From: Canibacter zhoujuaniae
GTDB taxonomy: Bacteria; Actinomycetota; Actinomycetes; Actinomycetales; Microbacteriaceae
Reading direction: 5' to 3'
Assembly (NCBI RefSeq): GCF_011752005.1
Contig: NZ_JAAIJZ010000002.1
Location: 124,001 to 188,000 of the forward strand
Length of the DNA: 64,000 bases
Part shown: positions 24,043 through 33,660 of the stretch, in pieces
Layout: every line of letters begins with the position of its first letter
Numbering within the stretch: the stretch's first letter is position 1
The notes under the pieces: model-generated
Databases searched by the model: none
What the model was told of the DNA's origin: nothing
The model's input: only the letters and a program-made list of their open reading frames with translations
Program-made: the position numbers and the translations under genes

Positions 24043-24294
24043 TTAGCTAGCGTTGTCGTTGTTGCCACTGCTGTCGCTGTCGTTGCGACCGAGCTTCTCA
24101 TCAGCGGCATCGCGTGCCTCAGCGATCTTATCGGCAAACTTGCCACCGGTAACCTTGTTGGCGATATTTGCGGCACCGTCCAAAACTTTGTCGGTCGCCG
24201 CCTCAGCCTGCTCGCTGTTTAGAGCCGCATCAATTTTCTCTTTGTTCTCGTTAATAAGGTTCGCTGCCTTATTCTTCAAATCTTCGAGACCCAT
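24043..24294 (-). CDS. MT0933-like antitoxin-family small protein
   Basis: An 83-residue, highly charged, helix-forming protein: GLEDLKNKAANLINENKEKI, then ANIANKVTGGKFADKI, and a Ser/Asn/Asp-rich tail. The GG-K-F/Y-x-DKI pattern is typical of the family named after mycobacterial MT0933 and annotated as antitoxin. No toxin gene is adjacent, so the label may not describe its role; members resemble stress-linked CsbD-type helical proteins. AAAGGAAAAT sits before the ATG. It lies alone, facing tuf, with its own terminator. Confidence 0.65.
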   Translation of the reverse strand: MGLEDLKNKAANLINENKEKIDAALNSEQAEAATDKVLDGAANIANKVTGGKFADKIAEARDAADEKLGRNDSDSSGNNDNAS

Positions 24295-24434
24295 AATTTT
24301 CCTTTCGCAATTCCGACCGTGGGGAAAGAGGCCGGTTACTGAAATTATGAACTATGAAGATGTGTAAACTACTAAAAACTTAAAAATCGCGGTAGCATCT
24401 TGTAGCGATAGTTATAGTGCAGGAGGGTGTGTCT

Positions 24435-26288
24435 GTGACAGGTGCAGTGAAAGAGCAGCGCGTGCCCGCCAAGAAAACCAGCTCTTGGATGTTGATTGCT
24501 GTCGACGTCATCGCCTGGACACTTGCAATCCTCGCAGCTCTTGCGCTGCGTTTCGACTTTAATCTCAATCTAATTCAGTTCAATTGGGCTTTCGTCCTGA
24601 TTGCCGCCACGATCGGGCTGCAGTTTATTGCCGGCTGGGTCACTTGGCTGTATCGCAAGCGTTTTGCTGTTGGCAGTTTTGATGAGGCAAAAGCTCTTGT
24701 GATCTGCGTTACACTCGCTGTGCTCCCAACACTGCTATTTACGATATACGTCACAAAGGGGCAGGCGATCCCGCGCTCCACAATGTTTATTGCGGCGCCC
24801 CTCGCTTTCGTTGCTATGGGGCTGGGTCGCTACATTCTACGGTTGCGTGAAGAACACCAACTGCGGCCCGGCAAAGAGGCTCCGCGCACGCTCATCTATG
24901 GTGCGGGATATGCGGGATCGACAACTGTGCGACGCTTGCTCACCGATCCGGTTGCTGCATATTTGCCCGTCGGTTTTCTCGATGACTCACCGAGCCAGCG
25001 CAACCGCGAGGTGCGCGGTGTGCGCGTGCTGGGTGGCCTGAAAGATTTGGAGCAGGTTTCTGAACGCACCGGTGCGACCCATCTGATTGTTTGTATCGGT
25101 GACGCTGACTCGGCTTTACTGCGACGGGTCAATGATAAAGCTGCAGCAATCGGCATGAAAGTGTCGGTAATGCCACCGCTTGAGCAAATCTTCTCAGGTA
25201 AGCATGCACTGTCAGATATTCGTGAAATCTCAATTGAAGATCTGATCGGTCGTTATCCGGTGCGCTTGAACCAGGATTCGATAGCCACATATATTGATGG
25301 AAAGCGAGTCTTGGTGACCGGCGCCGGTGGCTCTATTGGATCCGAGCTCTGCCGTCAGCTAACCGAGTTCGGGCCCAAAGAGCTAATTCTGCTTGACCGA
25401 GATGAGACCGCGCTGCAGCAAACGCAGATATCGATTCGAGGAAACGGCTTGTTAAGCACGCGTGAGGTTGTGCTCGCAGACATTCGCGATGAGGAAACGC
25501 TAATACGCATTTTTGAGGATCGCAGACCGCAGGTGGTTTTCCACGCGGCAGCGCTCAAGCACCTGCCGATGCTTGAACAGTATCCAGACGAAGCTTGGAA
25601 GACGAACGTTATTGGCACCCTGAATGTGCTTACCGCAGCACAAAAGGTGGATGTTGAAACTTTTATTAATATTTCAACCGATAAAGCAGCAAACCCGACA
25701 AGCGTGCTCGGCCACTCAAAACGAGTTGCTGAAAAACTGACCGCTTGGATGGCTGAGGAAACCGGTCACCGCTATCTCTCGGTGCGATTCGGTAATGTCA
25801 TCGGCTCACGTGGCTCGATGCTGCCAACGTTCCGCAAACTCATTAAAGCGGGCGGCCCTATCACCATCACACACCCAGAGGTGACGCGGTTTTTTATGAC
25901 CATTCCCGAAGCTTGCCAACTTGTTATGCAGGCCGGTGCGCACGGCAGGCCGGGTGAAGTGTTAATTCTGGACATGGGTGAGCCGGTGAAAATCATCGAC
26001 ATTGCCCGCCGCATGATCGCAGAATCGGGTCAGGATATAAAGATTATCTACACCGGTTTGCGCCCGGGTGAAAAACTGCACGAGGATTTAATCGGGTCGA
26101 ACGAGCAAGACGATCGACCCTTCCACCCGAAGATTTCACACGCTCGAGTTGACACACTGTCACGCGACAGACTGTCACGCGACGGTTGGTTTGCGCGCCT
26201 CTCTGAGCGGGAGAGCGATGTCTCGCTCGGTGCAGGGGACGCGAGAATTACTCCGATAACAACCTCTATCCCGGTGATTGACTCCTAA
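24435..26288 (+). CDS. Membrane nucleotide-sugar 4,6-dehydratase/epimerase (CapD/PglF-like)
   Basis: Polysaccharide-biosynthesis protein of 617 residues. Four N-terminal transmembrane segments (to about residue 135) are followed by a CoA-binding-type Rossmann domain (YGAGYAGSTT) and a SDR domain with TGAGGSIGSELCRQL and STDKAANPTSVLGHSKR. Here the usual SDR tyrosine is replaced by Leu, in line with the Met seen in CapD/FlaA1-type dehydratases. It would make a UDP-4-keto-6-deoxy-HexNAc for a surface glycan. AGGAGG at 24421-24426 places the start at the GTG at 24435 rather than the GTG at 24417. TAATG overlap joins it to the transferase gene. Confidence 0.88.
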   Translation: MTGAVKEQRVPAKKTSSWMLIAVDVIAWTLAILAALALRFDFNLNLIQFNWAFVLIAATIGLQFIAGWVTWLYRKRFAVGSFDEAKALVICVTLAVLPTLLFTIYVTKGQAIPRSTMFIAAPLAFVAMGLGRYILRLREEHQLRPGKEAPRTLIYGAGYAGSTTVRRLLTDPVAAYLPVGFLDDSPSQRNREVRGVRVLGGLKDLEQVSERTGATHLIVCIGDADSALLRRVNDKAAAIGMKVSVMPPLEQIFSGKHALSDIREISIEDLIGRYPVRLNQDSIATYIDGKRVLVTGAGGSIGSELCRQLTEFGPKELILLDRDETALQQTQISIRGNGLLSTREVVLADIRDEETLIRIFEDRRPQVVFHAAALKHLPMLEQYPDEAWKTNVIGTLNVLTAAQKVDVETFINISTDKAANPTSVLGHSKRVAEKLTAWMAEETGHRYLSVRFGNVIGSRGSMLPTFRKLIKAGGPITITHPEVTRFFMTIPEACQLVMQAGAHGRPGEVLILDMGEPVKIIDIARRMIAESGQDIKIIYTGLRPGEKLHEDLIGSNEQDDRPFHPKISHARVDTLSRDRLSRDGWFARLSERESDVSLGAGDARITPITTSIPVIDS

Positions 26289-27355
26289 TGTTTCTAAGTG
26301 CACTTCCCAATTTGCTTCTGATTACAGCGCTGACGCTAGTGATTAGTCTGCTTGTGCAGATTCCGCTGCGCCCCCTGCTGCGCAAATGGGGAGTGCTCGA
26401 CGTAGCTAATGCGCGATCCTCCCACTCTGGCACGGTTTTGCGCGGCCTGGGGCTGGGGGTGTGGGTTGCATCTCTTGCGGGTGCCGCCGCCGCATGGCTG
26501 CTCGGCTTCTTCACGTCGGCGCAGGTGGCTGCGTGGCTCAGTGTGCCGGGCTTGGTGCTATTGCCGGCCCTGGCCATGCTGCTGCTCAGCCCGGCACTCG
26601 GCTTGCTTGAAGATTTGCGTGGCCTGTCAATTGGTGCGCGGTCAGTCGCGCAACTGTTAATTGCAGTCGCAGTTGCAGTGCCAGCTTTTTTTCTTGCGGA
26701 TCTGCCCGTAATCGCTCGCCTTTTGTTGTTCGTTTTCGGGATACTGTTCGTTTCCTCGTTCATTAACGTTGCGAACTTTATGGACGGTTTGAACGGCATT
26801 TCTTCGCTGCACGGTCTTATTGCAGGCGCCGCATTTTTTATTATCGGCGCGATTAGCTCAACTCTGTGGTTGATGGCTGCTGGTCTCATTCTGGCGGCGA
26901 GCTTTGCGGGCTTTCTGCCGTGGAACTTGAAAGGCTACGGCTTTTTGGGAGATGTAGGCAGCTATCTGCTTGGCGCTGGCATCATAACCATCAGCTGGCT
27001 CTCGCTCCTGTCCGGTGTGCCGCTGCTGGCAGCTATCGGACCCACCGTTGTGTACTTTGGTGACGTTGGGTGGACGCTCATTCGACGCTACCGGCGTGGC
27101 GAGAAGCTGGGGGAGGCGCATAAAGAGCACGTCTATCAGCGTCTGCAGCAGTCGGGCATGAGCCACCTCAAAGCCTCTCTGATCGTCGCCGGGTGCACTG
27201 CAGCAGCGAGCATCTTAGGTATTTTGACAATGTGGTTTACCGGCTCCGTCGCCTTTGTTTGTCTCCTTATTCTGGGCTTCTTAATAGTTGTGTGCTACGT
27301 CAATTTGCCGCGACACGCCCGGGTTGCATCGGTTACAAAATCTGTGCAAAGATAG
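26288..27355 (+). CDS. Polyprenyl-phosphate sugar-1-phosphate transferase (MraY/WecA family)
   Basis: Integral membrane enzyme of 355 residues with about ten hydrophobic helices. It transfers a sugar-1-phosphate from a UDP-sugar to undecaprenyl phosphate. Signature motifs: NFMDGLNG (metal-binding Asp), WNLKGYGFLGDVGSYLLG and the basic loop HKEHVYQRL. WecA/WbpL-like sequence and the CapD-like partner point to surface glycan or glycoprotein synthesis, not the MraY peptidoglycan step, which normally sits in the dcw cluster. It overlaps the upstream gene (TAATG). The pair separates tuf from the S10 operon. Confidence 0.88.
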   Translation: MFLSALPNLLLITALTLVISLLVQIPLRPLLRKWGVLDVANARSSHSGTVLRGLGLGVWVASLAGAAAAWLLGFFTSAQVAAWLSVPGLVLLPALAMLLLSPALGLLEDLRGLSIGARSVAQLLIAVAVAVPAFFLADLPVIARLLLFVFGILFVSSFINVANFMDGLNGISSLHGLIAGAAFFIIGAISSTLWLMAAGLILAASFAGFLPWNLKGYGFLGDVGSYLLGAGIITISWLSLLSGVPLLAAIGPTVVYFGDVGWTLIRRYRRGEKLGEAHKEHVYQRLQQSGMSHLKASLIVAGCTAAASILGILTMWFTGSVAFVCLLILGFLIVVCYVNLPRHARVASVTKSVQR

Positions 27356-27617
27356 ATAAGTTCAGCATTTCTGCGGCGGCATTGTGCCGTCTGCTTGAAT
27401 CACTGCAGAGATAGTGCATAGTCATTAAGAAACTAGGCCACTCGCAGCGAACGATGCCAGCAGGTTAGTTCCTTAGCTGGTGCCGCTCAGGGCGGCGTTG
27501 ACAGAAGACAACGGTGATCCTGCGATCCGCAAGGAAAACAGGAGAGTGTTGTTAAGGAAGACGTCCAATGCTCATGCCAAAAGTGTGAGTAAGACGCGAT
27601 AGCAAGGAGAAAGTCAT
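27356..27617 (+). other. Non-coding leader of the S10 operon
   Basis: This 262-base gap holds no gene. Several short stems are possible (CCAGC-GCTGG around 27451-27480, GCCGC-GCGGC, GTTG-CAAC), and a good AAGGAG precedes the rpsJ ATG. TTGAAT near 27395 could be a -35, but I cannot find a convincing -10. L4-type leader regulation is possible but not shown. Confidence 0.4.
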
Positions 27618-27926
27618 ATGGCGGGACAAAAAATCCGCATTCGACTGAAGTCGTATGATCACGAGATCATCGACAGCTCGGCGCGCAAGATTGTTGATAC
27701 AGTCACCCGCGCTGGTGCAACAGTGATTGGCCCAGTGCCACTCCCAACTGAGAAGAACGTGATCGCAGTGATCCGTTCACCACACAAGTACAAGGACAGC
27801 CGCGAGCACTTCGAGAAGCGCACCCACAAGCGCCTCATCGACATTGTCGATCCAACCCCGAAGGCAGTTGAGTCGCTAATGCGTATCGACCTGCCGGCTG
27901 ACGTCAACATCGAGATCAAGCTTTAA
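27618..27926 (+). CDS. rpsJ: 30S ribosomal protein S10 (NusE)
   Basis: Small-subunit head protein that also joins NusB in antitermination. The 102-residue length and KIRIRLKSYDHEIID and RSPHKYKDSREHFE segments are standard. First gene of the S10 operon; AAGGAG precedes the ATG. The next gene, rplC, begins nine bases after the stop. Confidence 0.98.
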   Translation: MAGQKIRIRLKSYDHEIIDSSARKIVDTVTRAGATVIGPVPLPTEKNVIAVIRSPHKYKDSREHFEKRTHKRLIDIVDPTPKAVESLMRIDLPADVNIEIKL

Positions 27927-27934
27927 GAGGAATC

Positions 27935-28591
27935 ATGTCTGCAGCAAATAAGACTGTTAAGGGTCTGCTGGGCACGAAGCTTGGCATGACTCAGGTATGG
28001 GATGAGAACGGCGCAGTTGTGCCGGTAACCGTAATTGAGGTAGCACCTAACGTTGTTACCCAGATTCGCACCCCAGAGGTTGATGGCTACGCAGCGGTAC
28101 AGATCGCTGCTGGTGCAATCGACCCACGCAAGGTGACTAAGCCACTGGCTGGTCACTTTGAGAAGGCTGGTGTTACTCCACGTCGTCACCTCACCGAGGT
28201 GCGCACCGAGAACGCAGCTGACTACTCACTCGGTCAGGAACTGACCGCTGGTGAAACCTTCGAAGCCGGTGAGAAGATCGACGTTGTCGGCACCTCAAAG
28301 GGTAAGGGCTTCGCAGGCACCATGAAGCGCCACAACTTCAAGGGTGTGGGCGCATCACACGGTCAACACCGTAATCACCGCAAGCCAGGTTCTATCGGCG
28401 GTGCATCATTCCCAGGTCGCGTATTCAAGGGTCAGCGTATGGCTGGTCGCATGGGTGGGGAGCGCGTTACCGTGCAGAACCTCACCGTTCATGCAGTAGA
28501 CGCAGAAAAGGGTCTGATTCTGGTGAAGGGCGCTGTTCCTGGCGCTAAGGGCCGTCTTGTATTCGTTCGCAACGCAGTTAAGGGGGCCTAG
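27935..28591 (+). CDS. rplC: 50S ribosomal protein L3
   Basis: Large-subunit assembly protein reaching toward the peptidyl transferase centre, 218 residues. It shows LLGTKLGMTQVW at the N-terminus and the central loop GVGASHGQHRNHRKPGSIG. AGAGGA lies just upstream of the ATG. Tightly spaced within the S10 operon. Confidence 0.98.
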   Translation: MSAANKTVKGLLGTKLGMTQVWDENGAVVPVTVIEVAPNVVTQIRTPEVDGYAAVQIAAGAIDPRKVTKPLAGHFEKAGVTPRRHLTEVRTENAADYSLGQELTAGETFEAGEKIDVVGTSKGKGFAGTMKRHNFKGVGASHGQHRNHRKPGSIGGASFPGRVFKGQRMAGRMGGERVTVQNLTVHAVDAEKGLILVKGAVPGAKGRLVFVRNAVKGA

Positions 28592-28594
28592 CAC

Positions 28595-29236
28595 ATGGCA
28601 ACCAAGCTTGACGTAATCGACGCAGCAGGCAAGAAGGCGGGCTCGGTTGAGCTGCCAGAGGGTCTGTTCAACGTTGAGACCAACGTTCCGCTGATTCACC
28701 AGGTAGTGACCGCTCAGCTCGCAGCTGCGCGCCAGGGCACACACAAAGCTAAGAACCGCGGAGAAGTTTCTGGTTCAGGCATTAAGCCGTTTAAGCAGAA
28801 GGGCACCGGCCGTGCGCGTCAGGGCTCTATCCGTCAGCCAGAGCATCGCGGTGGTGGTACCGTTCACGGTCCTGTGCCTCGCGACTATGCACAGCGCACC
28901 CCAAAGAAAATGATTGCTGCCGCTGTTAAGGGGCTGCTATCAGATCGTGCGCGCGGTGGTCGTTTGCACGTGGTTGAAAGTTTTGGTGTTGCTGATAAGC
29001 CGAGCACCAAGGCTGCACGCCAGGTGCTTGACGCTATTACCGTTGGTCGCCGCGTGCTAGTTGTGGCTGACCGCGACGAAGACACAACCATCCTGTCAGT
29101 GCGTAACCTGCCGAATGTACACGTAATCGTGGCAGATCAGGTAAACGCGTACGACATCGTTGTTAGCGACGATCTCGTGTTCACCAAGGCTGCGTTTGAC
29201 GGCTTTGTTGCTGCGCGTACCGAAAAGGAGGCATAA
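28595..29236 (+). CDS. rplD: 50S ribosomal protein L4
   Basis: Exit-tunnel protein of 213 residues; in enterobacteria it also autoregulates this operon. The extended tunnel loop includes RGEVSGSGIKPFKQKGTGRA and RHGGGTVHG-type sequence (EHRGGGTVHGP), where macrolide resistance mutations occur in other bacteria; no anomaly is visible. It starts three bases after rplC. Confidence 0.98.
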   Translation: MATKLDVIDAAGKKAGSVELPEGLFNVETNVPLIHQVVTAQLAAARQGTHKAKNRGEVSGSGIKPFKQKGTGRARQGSIRQPEHRGGGTVHGPVPRDYAQRTPKKMIAAAVKGLLSDRARGGRLHVVESFGVADKPSTKAARQVLDAITVGRRVLVVADRDEDTTILSVRNLPNVHVIVADQVNAYDIVVSDDLVFTKAAFDGFVAARTEKEA

Positions 29237-29239
29237 ACA

Positions 29240-29539
29240 ATGAGCCTTAACAAGAATCCGCATGACGTGATCATTCGCCCAATCGTGTCAGAGAAGAGCT
29301 ACGGCCTTATCGATGCCAACGGTGCTTACACCTTCGAGGTGCAGCCAGGCTCAAATAAGACCGAAATCAAGCTTGCTATTGAGCACATTTTTAATGTCAA
29401 GGTTGCAAGCGTCAACACTCTGAACCGTCAGGGCAAGACCCGCCGCACTCGTTTCGGCCTTGGCAAGCGCAAGAACACTAAGCGCGCTATCGTCACGCTG
29501 AAGAGTGGTTCAATCGACATCTTCTCGGCTGCGGTATAG
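29240..29539 (+). CDS. rplW: 50S ribosomal protein L23
   Basis: Ribosome exit-site protein that docks trigger factor and SRP, 99 residues. PHDVIIRPIVSEKSYGLI at the N-terminus and NRQGKTRRTRFGLGKRKNTK match the family. AGGAGG of the upstream L4 end serves as its ribosome site. Fourth gene of the S10 operon. Confidence 0.98.
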   Translation: MSLNKNPHDVIIRPIVSEKSYGLIDANGAYTFEVQPGSNKTEIKLAIEHIFNVKVASVNTLNRQGKTRRTRFGLGKRKNTKRAIVTLKSGSIDIFSAAV

Positions 29540-29564
29540 GTCGGAAGCGAAAAGGAAATAGATA

Positions 29565-30401
<837 letters not shown>

Positions 30402-30422
30402 GTAGTAGGTAGGAGAACAAAG

Positions 30423-30704
30423 ATGCCTCGTAGTCTAAAGAAAGGCCCTTTCGTTGACAACCACCTGCTCGACAAGGTGATTGCTCAGAACGAAGCTGGC
30501 ACAAACAAAGTAATTAAGACCTGGTCACGTCGTTCAATGATCATCCCGGCAATGCTCGGTCACACGATCGCTGTTCACGACGGGCGCAAGCACATTCCTG
30601 TGTTTGTTACCGAAACCATGGTTGGTCACAAGCTCGGTGAGTTTGCACCGACTCGCACCTTCCGCGGTCACGTGAAAGACGACAAGAAGGGTCGTCGCCG
30701 CTAA
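30423..30704 (+). CDS. rpsS: 30S ribosomal protein S19
   Basis: Small-subunit head protein contacting S13 and A-site tRNA, 93 residues. MPRSLKKGPFVD, the WSRRSMIIPAMLGHTIAVHD block and GHKLGEFAPTRTF are typical. TAGGAG is placed correctly before the ATG. Confidence 0.98.
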   Translation: MPRSLKKGPFVDNHLLDKVIAQNEAGTNKVIKTWSRRSMIIPAMLGHTIAVHDGRKHIPVFVTETMVGHKLGEFAPTRTFRGHVKDDKKGRRR

Positions 30705-30730
30705 GCGCGGTGACGTAAAGGAGGAAAAGA

Positions 30731-31105
30731 ATGGTGGAGTCGATCGCACGCGTGCGTCATATCCGCGTAACACCTCAGAAGGCCCGTCGCGTCGTGAACC
30801 TCGTGCGTGGCAAGAACGCTCAGGAAGCTCTTGCCATCTTGAAGTTCGCCCCGCAGGCAGCTTCTGAGCCGGTGTACAAACTCGTTGCCTCAGCGATTGC
30901 TAATGCTCGTGTAAAGGCTGACAACGAAAATCTTCCTCTCAACGAGGATGAGCTTGTTGTCGCTCGTGCTTTCGTGGATGAGGGTGCAACCCTCAAGCGT
31001 TTCCGCCCACGTGCACAGGGCCGTGCGTTCCGTATCAACAAACGCACCAGCCACATCACAGTAGTAGTTGCTACTCCTGAGGCTGTAAAGAAGGGAGCCA
31101 AGTAA
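30731..31105 (+). CDS. rplV: 50S ribosomal protein L22
   Basis: Exit-tunnel protein of 124 residues. The HIRVTPQKARRVVNLVRG start and the tunnel hairpin with RPRAQGRAFRINKRTSHI are conserved, with no insertion of the macrolide-resistance type. AAAGGAGG lies before the ATG. It adjoins rpsC directly. Confidence 0.98.
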   Translation: MVESIARVRHIRVTPQKARRVVNLVRGKNAQEALAILKFAPQAASEPVYKLVASAIANARVKADNENLPLNEDELVVARAFVDEGATLKRFRPRAQGRAFRINKRTSHITVVVATPEAVKKGAK

Positions 31106-31873
31106 ATGGGCCAGAAAATTCATCCATATGGCTTCCGTCTGGGCGTAACCACTGACCATGTGTCACGCTGGTTCTCAGACTCAACTAAGCCAGGTCAGCG
31201 CTACGCCGACTATCTCGCTGAGGATGCAAAAATCCGCAAGTTCTTGGGTGAGACCCTTGATCGTGCTGGTGTCAGCCGCATCCAGATCGAGCGCACTCGC
31301 GACCGTGTGCGTGTAGATATTTTCTCTGCACGTCCGGGCATTGTTATTGGCCGCGGCGGTGCTGAGGCTGAGCGTGTGCGCGGTCAGCTTGAGAAGCTCA
31401 CCGGCAAGCAGATTCAGCTGAACATCCTTGAGGTAAAGAACCCAGAGGCTGATGCGCAGCTGGTAGCTCAGGGGATTGCCGAGCAGCTTGCTGCACGTGT
31501 GGCTTTCCGTCGTGCAATGCGCAAGGGTCTGCAGGGAGCTTTGCGTGCTGGCGCTAAGGGTATTCGTATCCAGGTTTCAGGCCGTCTTGGCGGCGCTGAA
31601 ATGAGCCGTTCAGAGTTCTACCGTGAAGGCCGTGTGCCACTGCACACCCTGCGCGCGAACATTGACTACGGTTTCTATGAAGCAAAAACTACCTTCGGTC
31701 GCATTGGCGTGAAGGTTTGGATCTACAAGGGCGATATCACCAACAAGGAGCTCGCACGCGAAGAGGCTGCTAAGAAGCCTGCTCGCGGTGGCCGTGGTGG
31801 TGACCGCCGTCGTGGCCCACGTCGTGAGGCTGCGAAGGAAGCTGCGCCTGCCGCAGCAGGAGCGGAGAACTAA
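31106..31873 (+). CDS. rpsC: 30S ribosomal protein S3
   Basis: mRNA-entry protein with a KH domain (VIGRGGAEAERVRGQL) and the C-terminal S3 domain (EGRVPLHTLRANIDYG). The 255-residue length includes a basic Arg/Gly-rich then Ala/Glu-rich C-terminal tail from about residue 222, longer than in E. coli and common in actinobacteria. It begins right after the rplV stop. Confidence 0.98.
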   Translation: MGQKIHPYGFRLGVTTDHVSRWFSDSTKPGQRYADYLAEDAKIRKFLGETLDRAGVSRIQIERTRDRVRVDIFSARPGIVIGRGGAEAERVRGQLEKLTGKQIQLNILEVKNPEADAQLVAQGIAEQLAARVAFRRAMRKGLQGALRAGAKGIRIQVSGRLGGAEMSRSEFYREGRVPLHTLRANIDYGFYEAKTTFGRIGVKVWIYKGDITNKELAREEAAKKPARGGRGGDRRRGPRREAAKEAAPAAAGAEN

Positions 31874-31875
31874 GC

Positions 31876-32295
31876 ATGCTGATTCCCCGTCGAGTAAAGT
31901 ACCGCAAGCAGCACCACCCGAAGCGTTCGGGTGCTGCGAAGGGTGGCACAACGGTTAATTTCGGTGAACTGGGCATCCAGGCACTGACACCGGCCTACGT
32001 GACCAACCGCCAGATCGAGTCTGCTCGTATCGCCATGACCCGTCACATTAAGCGTGGCGGTAAGGTATGGATCAACATTTATCCAGACCTTCCACTCACC
32101 AAGAAGCCTGCCGAAACTCGTATGGGTTCCGGTAAGGGTTCACCAGAGTGGTGGGTAGCCAACGTTAAGCCAGGCCGTGTCCTCTTCGAGGTAGCCGGTG
32201 TTGATGAGGAGCTTGCGCGTGAGGCACTGACCCGCGCTATTCACAAGCTTCCTCTGAAGGCTCGCATTATCAAGCGTGAGGAGGGTGACGCGTAA
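31876..32295 (+). CDS. rplP: 50S ribosomal protein L16
   Basis: Large-subunit protein at the A-site tRNA elbow, 139 residues. MLIPRRVKYRKQHHP at the start and RMGSGKGSPEWWVANVKPGR in the middle are diagnostic; the latter carries the Arg hydroxylated in some bacteria. It starts two bases after rpsC and its TAA overlaps rpmC (TAATG). Confidence 0.98.
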   Translation: MLIPRRVKYRKQHHPKRSGAAKGGTTVNFGELGIQALTPAYVTNRQIESARIAMTRHIKRGGKVWINIYPDLPLTKKPAETRMGSGKGSPEWWVANVKPGRVLFEVAGVDEELAREALTRAIHKLPLKARIIKREEGDA

Positions 32296-32600
32296 TGGCA
32301 ATCGGAAGCAAGGATCTCGCAATCAGCGAGCTCGATAAGTTCGATAACGAGCGCCTCATCGAAGAACTAAAGAAGGCTAAGGCTGAGCTCTTTAATCTGC
32401 GTTTCCAGTCTGCGACTGGCCAGCTTGAGCACAACGGCCGTGTACGCCACGTAAAGCGCGACATTGCGCGTATTTACACCGTGTTGAATGAGCGTAAGCT
32501 CGGAATCCGCGAAACCCCAGCAGCCGAAACAAAGGCTGCTAAGAAAACCGCTAAAAAGACTAAGCAGGCGGACGCCGCCGCTGAGACGAAGGAGGCCTAA
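32295..32600 (+). CDS. rpmC: 50S ribosomal protein L29
   Basis: Exit-site helical protein. The conserved core (LKKAKAELFNLRFQSATGQL, about residues 24-43) is followed by a Lys/Ala-rich C-terminal extension from about residue 73, giving 101 residues against the usual 60-75. The tail (KAAKKTAKKTKQ) looks disordered and may contact rRNA. The start overlaps the rplP stop by one base. Confidence 0.96.
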   Translation: MAIGSKDLAISELDKFDNERLIEELKKAKAELFNLRFQSATGQLEHNGRVRHVKRDIARIYTVLNERKLGIRETPAAETKAAKKTAKKTKQADAAAETKEA

Positions 32601-32602
32601 GC

Positions 32603-32878
32603 ATGGCTGAGGTTGTCGCACAGGAACAGCGCCCGTACCGTAAGTCACTTCGCGGTTACGTGGTTAGCGACAAGATGGAAAAAACCATCGTTGTAGAGGT
32701 TGAGGATCGCAAAAAGCACCCGCTCTACGGCAAGGTTATGCGTACCACCAAGAAGTACAAGGCGCATGATGCAGAGAACACCGCTGGTATTGGCGACTAC
32801 GTTCTCATCGCAGAAACCCGCCCGCTGAGCGCTACAAAGAACTGGCGTTTGGTTGAGATTCTCGAGAAGGCGAAGTAA
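32603..32878 (+). CDS. rpsQ: 30S ribosomal protein S17
   Basis: Primary 16S rRNA binder with an OB fold, 91 residues. LRGYVVSDKMEKTIVVEVE and KRTTKKYKAHD-like sequence (MRTTKKYKAHD) are typical. AAGGAGG at the end of rpmC is its ribosome site. It ends the S10 operon proper; rplN follows after 35 bases. Confidence 0.98.
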   Translation: MAEVVAQEQRPYRKSLRGYVVSDKMEKTIVVEVEDRKKHPLYGKVMRTTKKYKAHDAENTAGIGDYVLIAETRPLSATKNWRLVEILEKAK

Positions 32879-32913
32879 ACCTTTTAAGGTTTGCTCAATA
32901 AAGGAGTAGCAAA

Positions 32914-33282
32914 GTGATTCAACAGGAATCCCGACTTAGGGTTGCCGACAACACCGGCGCCAAAGAGTTGCTCACCATTCGCGTACTCGGAGGATCTAGC
33001 CGCCGTTACGCAGGCCTTGGCGACACCATCGTTGCAACCGTAAAGGATGCAATCCCAGGTGGCAATGTCAAAAAGGGTGAGGTTGTAAAGGCTGTTGTGG
33101 TGCGTGCTAAGAAGGCAACGCGCCGCGCAGACGGTTCATACATCAGCTTCGACGAGAACGCTGCAGTGATCCTGAAGAACGACGGGGAGCCACGCGGCAC
33201 CCGTATCTTCGGCCCTGTAGCGCGTGAGCTTCGCGACAAGAAGTTCATGAAGATCGTGTCGCTGGCACCGGAGGTGATTTAG
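32914..33282 (+). CDS. rplN: 50S ribosomal protein L14
   Basis: Intersubunit-face protein, and the docking site of the silencing factor RsfS, 122 residues. MIQQESRLRVADNTGAKEL and the C-terminal FMKIVSLAPEVI match the family. The start codon is GTG, preceded by AAAGGAG. First gene of the spc-type group. Confidence 0.98.
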   Translation: MIQQESRLRVADNTGAKELLTIRVLGGSSRRYAGLGDTIVATVKDAIPGGNVKKGEVVKAVVVRAKKATRRADGSYISFDENAAVILKNDGEPRGTRIFGPVARELRDKKFMKIVSLAPEVI

Positions 33283-33285
33283 TCT

Positions 33286-33660
33286 ATGGCTAACAAGATT
33301 CGCAAGGGTGACCTCGTAGAGGTTATCAGCGGCGCTACCAAAGAAAACGGTGGCGACCGCGGCAAGCAGGGTCGTGTTCTTGAGGTGCTCACTGACAGCG
33401 ATCGCGTTATCGTTGAAGGTGTTAACATCGTGACCAAGCACGTACGTGTTGGTCAGTCAGAGCGCGGCAGCAAAGAGGGCGGTGTGGAGCACCACGAGGC
33501 TCCTATTCACGTCTCAAACGTTGCGATTGTTGATCCTGAGACCAAGAAGCCAACCCGTGTTGGTTTCCGCGAGGAAGAGATCGAGAAGAACGGCGTGAAA
33601 AAGACCGTGCGTGTTCGTTACGCAAAGGCGTCTGGAAAGGACATCCCTAATGAGCACTAA
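33286..33660 (+). CDS. rplX: 50S ribosomal protein L24
   Basis: Early 23S assembly protein with a KOW motif (IRKGDLVEVISGATKENGG), 124 residues, longer than the ~103 of E. coli through its C-terminal part (EKNGVKKTVRVRYAKAS). Its last 11 bases overlap the rplE start, so translation of the two is coupled. Confidence 0.97.
   Translation: MANKIRKGDLVEVISGATKENGGDRGKQGRVLEVLTDSDRVIVEGVNIVTKHVRVGQSERGSKEGGVEHHEAPIHVSNVAIVDPETKKPTRVGFREEEIEKNGVKKTVRVRYAKASGKDIPNEH

Noticed and set aside
27395..27430. S10 operon promoter (TTGAAT with TAGTCA)
   Set aside because: Only two of six -10 bases match the consensus at the required spacing.
27451..27617. L4-type leader element of the S10 operon
   Set aside because: The available stems are short and do not build one consistent structure, so no RNA element is claimed beyond a leader.
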